Assembly (NCBI RefSeq): GCF_036669915.1
Contig: NC_089314.1
Location: 1,550,970 to 1,614,969, forward strand
Length of the DNA: 64,000 bases
Origin: Pocillopora verrucosa
Lineage: Eukaryota; Cnidaria; Anthozoa; Scleractinia; Pocilloporidae
Reading direction: 5' to 3'
Shown here piece by piece: positions 23,191 to 34,500 of this stretch (positions are counted from its first letter, which is position 1; each line of letters starts with the position of its first letter). The notes beneath the pieces were generated by a model. That model saw only the letters and a program-made list of their open reading frames with translations. It was not told the DNA's origin and ran no database searches. The position numbers and the translations under genes are program-made.

Positions 23191-25508
23191 AATCTAAAAG
23201 TTGAAAGCGGAAAGTTATTTTTGAAATCGCGTGAGGTGGATTGCGAAATAACAAAATACGTCAGGCGCTATATATCAGACCTCGGTTACCAAGCTTACAA
23301 ACGCTACCCCACCCCGGATAGGCCATGTTTTTTCCCAACAACAGAGCGATCAAGCAGCATTCCGCTAAGCTGTAACCACGATCGCTTGGGTGATTTGTGT
23401 AATTAGTGTTGTTTTAAGAGTTTCCGACATACTTCAAGTCGTCACTTTCTGACAGCTACCATGAATCGTCTTTTGTGAAACATCAGGCACGGGTTGACGC
23501 CTTGGAACAGAGTAATTTTGGGACGAAGCTAATAGAGGTTCGGAGTTCATCGGAATTATGCGTGCCTAATAACTAAGGTACGGTGTTGTTGAAGAGCGAA
23601 GATCATGTTTTATTTCGACACCCTTCAGCGAAAAGGTTATTGAAGAGGAAAAGAGAAAGATCTAGGCGGTAAGTCATGGTTGTGTTTGAAACTGATGCGT
23701 GGCATTTCAGATATTTCCCCTTGCCCAAAACAGAAACACTGTCCTATCCAACTCAAAGTAAGCAACCTCTAGGCAGGGAAATTCAGGATATAGCAAAATA
23801 ACGCACAAAGAGTATCATGCAATGTCCTTAAGGATATTGTTATGACTTCATATATCAACAGGGTGTACTCTCTCGAAAATGGGCTAAATGTCAGTAAATA
23901 TTACTTCAAAATATATCCAGTAGAGTGCATGCTATGTTAGTAAAATATTAAATGTTATTCTTTAAATAAACAAAAGAGAAGGTCGATTATTGGTTTTGTA
24001 TTTATCCATGATCATGCTATTATTTAATCGGTCTTGGCAATTATTTCTTAAAGCGTGATTGAGTCATATTATTTTACATTTCGATGAGGCGAGTGATACT
24101 CAATGTTCAGATCGCTACATGTAGCAAGTGAGGTTGAGGAACTTGCTTGATGACCATTGTGTCCGGCTTTGCGGTAGGCCGTTAATTTGTTCGGAACTTT
24201 CAAGTTGGTGACAAAAGGTGTTTAATGGGTCAGTGATTCTACACAAATCACTCCTCTATGACAAATGGCTAAAGAATCTGTGTTCTGTGGTGGAAGATTA
24301 TCGCCTTCTATTTGCTGCTACTATGATCTTTCGCACAAAATTTCCAATCATGCGCGTATTTACTTTTTTGTCACTGTGATGCAAATAGCTTATCTTATCT
24401 CCAGACAAATCCTAGATAGTGTAGTCTAAGAAGATTTTACACCGCTAAATAATATTTTACTGAAATGTGACATAATTTGAACTTCATGTGGTCAGTAAGG
24501 GTGTTATTTTCTTACTTGTGGCTGGTGCAACCCTTCCTTTCTAATGTTTACGTGTAAAGCTACATGTAGTTCTCACGAGATGACGACAAATATTATTTCA
24601 TAACTGGTTATTATAGTCCTGAGAATTTGATTATTATTGTAATTTTTAATGATTTTTTTAAATTCTTAATGTATCAAAATTGTAACAAGAAGTCATATCT
24701 ACCGATCACTGCAGGAATGCCAAAATATAGGAGAAATATTTGAGCATGTCAAAGTGCATATTTTTGTTGTTTTATTTCTATTTTAAAATTTTTTTAAAAA
24801 TATTTTTGCTTTAAGTCTCCTGTGATAGATTTGAACATAAAAAGAAGCAATAAATTTTCAATATACAAACAAATAAGCTGATGAATAAAATTAATATAAT
24901 TTATAGTGATGTATAAAAATCGATATTTAACAGAGAGATATGAACAATATTCCATGTGTAAATAACAAATGTATCTCTGAGTGATTGAAAACAATTTTAC
25001 TTAGAACTTTACTTCTTAGCTATAGTAAAGCTGCTGTTAATAACAGGATTTTTACAAACCCACCCAACATATATAAAAGTTAACTGAAGAGTCAGTGTCA
25101 ATATTTTTCTTTTTTTTCCAAAGATCTTGGCATTCTTTCAAACCTCAAATTTACCACCTGTTGTGACATGCTCAGTAGATAGGAGTGGAGTACAAAACGA
25201 AAGTCAATTTTTTAAAAAATTCCTTCTTGGCTTGTGTGTTATTTTCTGATCTGATAGAATTTCACTTTGCCAAACAATTTTTTTTGCAAGTCACAAGTAA
25301 AATTTGATGAATGCTTGAATGTGAAGGTAACAAATTATTCTAATTATTAGGCATGATTTCATCTGTTCCTGAAGAGTATACTTCATATTGAACAGTTTCT
25401 GGTGAAATATTTTTTTGCAGTATTGTCACTTGTGGGAAATTAATTTAACATATGAACCATATTGATCGAGTCTCTTTGTAATGGCAAACTTCAATATTTT
25501 TCATGCAG
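23191..25508. other. Divergent promoter region and putative 5' UTR of the fusion gene
   Basis: About 2.3 kb upstream of the first coding exon of the actin fusion gene. A GTAAGT donor follows position 23668 in a purine-rich sequence, so a non-coding first exon ending there and spliced to 25509 is plausible. AT-rich sequence fills the rest. No repeat family was recognised. Confidence 0.35.
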
Positions 25509-25511
25509 GTG

Positions 25512-28500
25512 ATGGGTTCAAGGTCAAAAGTTGCAGAGAAGAGGCTATATATGCCTGAAGATAGCCTTATTTCATCAGAAATTGCTGTCCTCTCAGGTCT
25601 GAGTTGATGGTGTTTGCTGATTTTTATGATATTTCACACAATTCATATCCACTACAAGTGAAGATGTTTTAAATACCTGCATACAGGGTTGTTATGGGTC
25701 ATTAGCCTGCACCATGCTCTCACTCTGTGAAGACCTTTCTTTTCTCTTTTTTTTCCCATGGAACCCCATAGAACAGTTTTCCAGGCCACTTAAGAGGTGG
25801 GATCCTATTTTGAGTCATGGAATACCTTGGAAAATACTTAGATGGATATTTTAGCAAACAACAGAGGGAAATGCCTTAGTTATTTGGATACATAATCATT
25901 GAATATCACATTGTTTCAAGAGCATCTTTTCAAATTTAGGTCAAGGAAAACTTTACAAAGGGTCTTAAAAAATGTTGTGGAAGGTCAATTCTTTGACTTC
26001 AAAATAGTATTAACCCTGTGCATATCATGGGATCATTTTTTACACAGGGGGATGTGATTTACATGGACACCCTTTGGTTATTCTACCATCTCAGCGCTAC
26101 CCCAATCTTGTCCAACTTAACCAAGCTGATGTTATCAGGCTGTTGAAATACCTTGCTTTCCTCTCGAGGTTTGGCATTATTTTGCTCATCATTAAATGTA
26201 CTGAGCAATTTTTTTCACTGTTTTGCTTTAAGCTCTTGTTGTCCCTATGCGATATTTTCTTTTCTCTGATTGGCTTATGGCACCTAATAAAAAAATTATT
26301 ATATTGTTGTAAACATTTACTTTCAAAGTTGTTGGGATGCAAAAGTTCCACTTGCGTCATTTTTTTAACATTTCATAACAGCTGGTGATGTATAAATGGA
26401 CAAGCCTCCATAGCCTGTTTCACGCATTAATTTAGTAAAATGGAACAAAATAATCAAAGCACTCAGCTGCCCTTTAGGCCTTTACTATCAGTTTTTGTTG
26501 TATTTTAAAAATGCCTACAACAGGCTTGCCTATTTGCAATGTTCATTTGCTACTTGTGGCTCTTCTTGGGCCAGAAAGGATTTTATAGAGTTAAATCAGT
26601 GCACCAGATTTCATTTGAAAAGGGAAACACAGTTTAGAAAGTGATACTTCTTTCCTATAAGTAATGGCTCACAGTTGCAAGTGAATATCTTGAAATATGA
26701 ATTACAAAGTATATCTTATGCAGTGCTTTTAGGAACATTATTTATTAAAGTTGTATTTGCTAGGTCTTGGTACAAAGAGGCTGGTCTCTCCCTTCTTCTT
26801 GACTTCCGCAACTCCCAGACAGCTGATATCAAGCATATTGTAGAATTGATTCAGATGTTCCAGGTTTGTCCAACCATTACAGAATTTAAGATAATTTGGC
26901 TTTACCAACCGATCATGTGTTGATAAGCCTTCAGAGCAAAGGCCCTTTTACTCTGATGAAGACCCAATGCTCAAAACATCAGCTTAGAAACTCATAACCC
27001 TTTAACTCCCAGATCAAATTTGTAATTCTCTTTACTGTCAACCATACAATTCTTTTGATGTTAGTTCAGAGAATTTAGCATTGGATCTGCTAATTATCCC
27101 CAAATTGATATATTTCTTTATTCTCACTACTTGTCTACTTGATATTGTATTGATACTGTTAGGAGAAATTCTGTCTTCATCACTCATGGGAATTAAAGGG
27201 TTAATGGTGAGCAGTTTACATCATCAACTCAGTTGATGAAACCAAGTATCTTAATTATCTTGCTATACTCCTCTGCTGACGCAGCACCACAGTTTCTTTA
27301 GAAACCTACCCCCTTTATTCATTGCAGAATTTAGTTAGGTTTGGTCTATCCCCATAGAATCTTAAATTACAGGGTGGGGCTTAGGTAGGCCATAAACTTT
27401 TAATCAGTGGAGATTGCCTCCAGAGATTGTCTCTAGAGAAAACTTGTTTTTCAATTATAAATTGAGAGCACCATATTTATCAAAATAGCAATTGCTTGGG
27501 CTTCCTGTTGTAAAAGCTAAGTTTTAAATTTGGTCGCGGTCGTCGTTTATCTTTCAAAAGGCACCTCCGGCGTTTCTGCGTAGGCGCTGGTTATCTATTA
27601 AATCAATCAGCCGATGACCTCTCACGGCTCGTTTTTCCCATCATATTATTAGTAATCGAAACGATTCGAAATAGTGTTGGGTTTACTCCTAAACTCGTAT
27701 TTTTTTTTTTGTTCAACAATGCTTAGAATGAACACTAAAAGTAAGTTTATCGTTGAAAATTGGCATTTTTAAGGTGAAGGACGATTAAGAGAACTAAGTG
27801 AATTCCAGGAGGTGTTGTTGGTCTCACTTCGTGAGATTGAGTCACGGAACCAGTTACTTACAAGTAAACGCTTGTTCTCTGTTTGGTAACGCTCCCATCA
27901 TAGAGGGAACCCCATGTCAAAGCCACAGCGGCTTCTTGTTCTCTTATTTCTATTGATTATTGTGCACAATGTACACATTGCAGAATGACAGCAGATCCAT
28001 CCAAAGTATGTACATTATTTGCCCAGAAGATAAACAAGTGAAGAAACAATTGAATAGAGAAATCCACTCTCGCCAGGAAAGAGGACAGCTTGATTTTCAG
28101 GTATTGTCACCCCAAGAATGCTATCAACATTGTCATTATAACATTTCATAATTGAGTTGTAGTTCATTCTTGAAGAGAGGTTTGGTTGATCCTACTAATT
28201 CATATCTGGAATATTTGACCATAGCGATGAGTATTGCACTTTTTGCATCACTTTACGTAGGCAAAGTAGACTGCTGTGTGTATATTTTATTTTCAGACAG
28301 AACAGGTGAATGGCACAGGAAACCTCTTGACCTTCATAGATGCCGGCCAATTGCCTCCGTCCTTTGGAGGAACACTGTCGTACGATCATAAAGCATGGAT
28401 CAGACTGCAAAAAGTACGGCAAGTGCACGAAAGATTATAATTAAGAGCATATTGAGCATAAGGCGAGGCGGATGCACAACTCTCGAACATAATTATCTGG

Positions 28501-31500
28501 GTTGACCCAAATGGGTATTAGGTTCGCCACATCTAAAATTCGACGTTTGAACTGTTGAACTGTACTTAGCATGCAGTGCTACTTTCATACATGCGAGAGC
28601 TCTAGAGGTCCAATCTTGTTGTCTTTCAAGCCAGAAATGGCTCGCAAACATTTGATCTCATCCAGTTCTGTAATATTCTGCAGGGGTCAGTAGCCTGCCT
28701 GGTTGATGATTTTTTTGTGTGCCTTGGAGCGTCAAGCGGCGGAACCGTGAAAACAAGCGGTGAAGTACATGTAGTGAGAGGTTCTGCACTGCATTATTTC
28801 ACACATTCGGCCCGTGTTTTCGCTTTTCCCCACAAACCGAGTATCTGGACCAGACTGGGAGGGGGGGGGGGGAGGTCAAAAGTAATCTCCTTTTCGTTCA
28901 CAGAATCCTCATTTTTTTGTCTATAGCCACTGACGTTTTGTTCTGTATACTTCCCTGTTAAAGAAATTGGAAGAATTCTATTTTACTTCTGAATACGTCA
29001 TGAACCACCTTCCAAAAGCTGTGGATGAGATGAAATCTTTAAAAAGAATGCGCACGAAGAAAGAACCTTCTGGTGGTGATCTGGTGCTGCAGAGAACAGA
29101 GACTAAAAGAGCTCAGATAAAACGGTGGGGTGTTTCAGAAAATATATCATATACATTGTATTAGCTGTAATCTCGCCATCCCTTTAGAAGTAGCAGTTTT
29201 GTCTCAGATGTTTCGTCGAATGTGGTTGCCTACAGACCAGTTTTCAATTGAGTGTCAAAAGTAATCCATTATTGCTTTGGCTTTGCTTAACTTTGCTTTG
29301 CGATTGGTCCAGAAAACTCGCGCCATCTTCTCAACCAATCCGATTCAAAACCGAAACCAATCATGATTTGGTCACTCGCGTTTTCCCGCCTTTCATGCAA
29401 TTTGCCTTTTTTTTACTTGGTCGGAGTTCTAATTGGCTTAAGATGATTTCAACCTTCGCTCCGATTGGTTGCTGTGGTGACCAGTTACACCCACGACTAG
29501 TTGAAATAAATCACGATTTGGTCGCTTGATTGTACCCGCGCCTCTAGTAGTTTGCTCTTTTTTACAGTGAATACTGGCCACAAAGCCACGACCCCCTTTA
29601 CAGGCACCCTCCGACACTGACTGTTTCAGTGAAAGAGAAAAATTGAAGCAGGAAGTAGGGCTGGAAGGGAAAGCTCGGAACGGCTGCTGTAAAAATCGTT
29701 CGAGACCCTTGAGACAACTGCTAGAATAAGTTTGCGAGAACTTGAACTGAAAGCAAATCCAAATTTTGGTGGCCAATTTCGTTAAATTCTTCCTTTACTA
29801 AATTAATGTCACTCGAAAAAATTTTAGGATGTGAATAGAAGAAAATTATTTCTATTTGTATTTTTCCTTATTTGTAGTGATCTGACTCTTGATTCCGCTC
29901 TCGAGGAGGTGCATCATTTAAACGAACTGTCACTCAGACCCCAACATGACAGGACGTTCTCAGTGATGTCAAAGAAACCGCAGTTTGCTCCAATGATGGA
30001 GACAATCAAGCCATACCGGGACAAACTCATTCAGGCCAAGCGGCAACTTGACGAAGCCTGGAACGGAAAAATTTCGTCACAACCGGTTGTAACTAGTTCC
30101 CAATATGATGACGTACATGAGTTGAGAGAGAACCTTAGTCGGGTGGGTAATAGCAGTTCCCAGTTCACTAACCGCGAGTTTCTTCTGAAGAGGAGAAATA
30201 GTTGTGGCGAAGCATTTGTTTAATTTCTGATAATAATGTTGGAAATGATTTGCTAAATTATCAAGATGCAGACGTTGACGTAGCTTTTTCGAAATGTGGT
30301 GTTTTCTGGTTGCAGTTAGTGAAGTGGATTCGTGGTGATGCTGAAGATCAGTTGAACTTATTCTCCCAAGGATGTGTCTCTCTTCGCACAGCCAATCAAA
30401 ACAAAGCAAAGTTTGACCGCGAGTTTCATCCACTGGCGAAGGTTCGATAATTCGTCGTCTCTTAATGCCAATAATAGTTTTGTTTTGAGTTGTTTTTTCT
30501 CAGCCGTCATCGCCTCAGTAGTTCACGTGGGTGTCGAGAAAAATGACAAAAGTCTTTTATTGGGGAATTAAGAAAAAAGTAACACGGAGACAAGTAATGA
30601 AATGAATGTTAAAACAAATCAATTGATTATAAACAGAAAATAAATAAATAAACGAGTCGCAGTTTTGTCGTCTTCAGTTTTGATAAGGAGTCTGTTACCT
30701 ATCTATAAAGCGAACAAAAGGAGAACACATGCGAGGCTTGTTCGCTATATTGGTTTATGCGCACGATATAAAACAAAACTGAAGAAAGTGCGCTTGTTGT
30801 TAGCAAACCAGATGTTTTTGTTATCTTTCAGGAAGTCTTAACGCAAGGTAGAGAGTTAGCTGAGAGAGCCAACGAAATGAGCACAAGAAATCTGCGAGAT
30901 AAGAGACCGCTTCAAACAGCGTCTAAAGTTCTACTGTCAGATCTGACAAGCTTTCGTAGTAAAGTCGAAAACACCAAGAAATGGTTGGAAGATTCCGTTA
31001 ATTTTTACAACCTTTTAGCGAAGGTATAGTTGAACAAGAAAATAGACTTTAAATTCACATTTTTATTTCTTTCTATTTTTAGGTGAGCGGACTGAGGCTA
31101 GTGCGATGCCGCGGCGAGAGGAAGGGGAGCGCGAACGGCGAGCCACGCACGAAACAAGTAGCGCGAAAATGTTTATCTTGTTCCAACTCCTACTCACGAC
31201 CCGCCCTTCGCTCTTACCTCGCGTTTGCTTAAAAAACTAGACACTGACTCAGAAATCTGCTGGAATTCATCCTATAACGAGGTTTAATACAATCAATTCC
31301 CGGTAAATTTAGCCCTGAGAATTTAGTTTGTATTAAACAATTTTCCTTGGTTGTAATTTTTCTTTCTGCCACTGTCTTTCTGCCTGGAAATGTGTTGATG
31401 ATGTAGGGAAAGATACTTTTTTTTGATCACTCCTGGGAGTTAAAGGTCAAGCAAGTAGAAGTCACTATTCTCTCGTCTTTTACTAAAGAGAATGGAATAC

Positions 31501-34500
31501 TTTTTAATCGGTTTGAACAGGCAGATATGTGGTATAGTAAAGCTGCCGAGTTTTGGCCGTCAAACTCGACCTCCAGCAAAAGTACCAGCAGCTCTGTGTT
31601 ATCTCCTGCTTCTAATGGCGACTTACAACAGCATGAAGATAGATTGTCAAGGTTCCTCGCAAAATTCCCACCCCTCTCCTCTAAGGAACTTTTGCAGTTA
31701 GAATCATTCTTGGAAAAGGTCCCGGATACTAAGCAGAGGAACCAGGCCAAGTTGCTGATTCACCGTTGTAAAGAACTGGAAAAAATTATCCGAGCCCGCG
31801 AGACTCACTTAGTGGTTGGGAATGGAAGAGGGGGAGCTGGGGACAACAGGAAAGCTGAAGTTACCGATCGAAGTTCAAGGTTTGGTTTGAAATGCAACTG
31901 TTTATTTTTTAATGAAGGTTTGGAGAGACAGAGAGAAATAAATGGATTGAAAATTATGTTAAGTGTCCAAAAAGTCACATTCCAGTTTTGGTGAAAGGTT
32001 ACTTATCAAGGCCACTAGACATGACGAGCAAGTTTTAATTGAGTATAGAAAGTGGTCCGAGATTGCATCTTCTTGAAGCAGCTGACTTGTTTTTACTTTG
32101 AGTTCTCCTTGGCTCTTCTGGGGTTTTTGTTTTTTCGAAAAGCACTCTTAATAGTATTGAAGGGCTTAATTACGGGAAGTTCTTTTCCAGTAGTTTTTCT
32201 ATGCTTTTGTATACAGCAAAAAAAAGGAGTCACCTGCAAGTGCGTTTGTTCATAAAAACTTATCACTGTAGATGCGGCTGTAGTATTACGCGAATAGGAC
32301 CGAATGTAAATCTCACTTCATCAGTTGTATTCTATTCAATTTCAGGAGATCCACTGGTCAGGTCCTAGATGAACCTTATTACAGTAGAATCGAAGACCTC
32401 CACGGTAGAATCACAAATAACAGGGATGTGTCGCACTACCCAAGGCCGGGTGACCGTTCCTCATCTCCAGGGAACCTCGTTCTCCCAACCCCTCCCAGGA
32501 GTCGACCCTCATCAGCATTGAACGGTACCGTGAGGGACTCGGAACGAAAGCAGTATGGCGGTCCAGAGCGGAGGCTACAATCCAAAACTCTAGATTCGCA
32601 CCAATCCTATTCTATGAACAATGTGGGGCGCAGAGTTACAACGGAGGGATCAGAAAGCCAAACCTGTCCACCTGGGGTGACTAGCAGATACCTGAAACAT
32701 AATGGTGGAATGGGGCCAAGAGATAGCCTGGATGGGTGGGCGGGGTACAAACATTCTCCCAAAAGGGAAATTGTAAGGAATGAAGATGTGACGTCTAACT
32801 CGTCCGTAGACTCCCAAGTGGCAACTCAAAAAGTTGCGCCGAAAAAACCAGAGCGGAAAAAACTTAAAAAGTCCCAGCAAACATCGAGTAAGATGGAGCA
32901 CTTAATTCAGGAGCAAACGAGACTTGAAAAAGAACTCGAGCAACTTCAGAAAATGCGCGAAAATCTTGTTCCTCCACTTGATTTACGACAGTTAAATACA
33001 AACTATATGAACGGGTCTGTATTGCATGACGAGTATTTTCCGAGCGAAAAAATAGTATCAAGTTCTTATCCAAGGAGAAGTGACCAGATCAAAAGATTGT
33101 CGAGTTCAAGAAGTCAAAAAATGGTAGATGATTTAACTTCTAGTCCCACGCACTCAACTGCTAGACCGGAACTGACGTCGGATGATTCAGTGGACCGTGA
33201 AGTGGAAGGGTTACTCAGAGAAGTGTCGTTGTTGAAGGAGGAGGAGGATGACACAGCGCCACTAAAACATGCTTATCTTTCACCAGAAAGTTCGAATGTC
33301 CTACACAGGAGTGAACTTCAACGATCGTCATCAGACATGCTTCTGAACGGCTATCGCACAAGCATGCACGATCCTGATATTACAAACAGCCACGTTCAGC
33401 AAAGCAATTTTACATCACTTCAAAATAGTCCGCAAATTTCCTCCGCACAGAGAAATCAACCGGCAGCCCATAGCGTATCACTAGATAAGGTTCAACACTT
33501 TTGCTTGTTAAAGAAACGGGAGATGTACTGGATGAACCAGATCAGAAGTCGGCGACATATCCTTTCACAGAAACTCGATACTCTTGTTCGGCAAGATGTG
33601 GAGGAGCAATATTTTTACTCGCAAGAGGAGCTCAGTAAAACGGAAAAAGCCATCGCAGATTTATTTCAGTCTTTATCCCATCAAGAAGTACAATGGTTGT
33701 TGAAAAACGGCATGGTGTCTTCGAATCCGGATTATGCGCGCTCACCGCATAATATGCACGCGTTGCAGACCAATAATTACGTAAATCCGTCGTTACCTTT
33801 CAATCAGTTTGGCCATCAGTTTCAATCTCGACAGCAACACCAGCATGCTCTTACTCCTGTCGCTCCAGCTCCCTTAGTAAACGGTTCACATACACCACAA
33901 ATGTTTAGATGTCAGTCAACAAATCCTGTGTTACATACTTCGACAAATGCTCCTCCGTTGTACGTTTTTGGTTCAGAAAATACAGCAAGAGTGAATAATA
34001 GTTATCATTCCCAAGACGTTACAAATGCATCAGCAATGACTTTTGTTAAGCCTCCTTCTTCCAATAAAGAAACCCAGACTTTAAATGGTGGCGATCAGAT
34101 TCAAAATGGAGTGGATTTCGATCCCAGGTTAAGACACGAAGTGAAAACGCCCGAGACAATGGAAAAAGCCAATCTTGTTAGGGAACCGATGGATGTGGGC
34201 GTTAGAACTCATGATTTTAGTTGGCAGCACCTCGAAAACGACAGTTCTGCGGCAAGGAAGCTTCCGGAACCTGGTACTAGTAAGCACATAATTAAGGCTG
34301 TTGATTCTCATGTCCATCCGGAAGATGATGAAAGCTTGGAACGAGATCTTGAAGCACCTGTCGGTCGTACGATTGTTGAGCAACGAAGCAAAAGAGTCGG
34401 AAAGCAGCCTGTGCAAGTCGTGAACAACAAAGATTTTCACTCTAATACGGGTGACGGGCAAAAGCCCGTTTTCAAACAAGCAAGTTTTGACGATCACGAA

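Larger units (their letters stand above)
25512..29124 (+). other. Sec14/CRAL-TRIO-like domain region of the fusion protein (exons 1-6)
   Basis: These exons encode residues 1 to about 233. The order seen is a beta strand HPLVILP, helix [17 protein letters not shown], strand [11 protein letters not shown], helix [11 protein letters not shown], strand SMYIICPED, and the diagnostic end [20 protein letters not shown]. The same order with the G-G-(T/S)-L-x-Y-x-H-x-x-W ending occurs in MCF2-family RhoGEFs and SESTD1, where the domain binds phosphoinositides or phospholipids. Confidence 0.65.

Noticed and set aside
29831..30223. ORF beginning with a hydrophobic, signal-peptide-like stretch
   Set aside because: The hydrophobic start (about 29831-29877) is the pyrimidine-rich acceptor region of the intron; coding begins at 29878 as exon 7 of the fusion gene.
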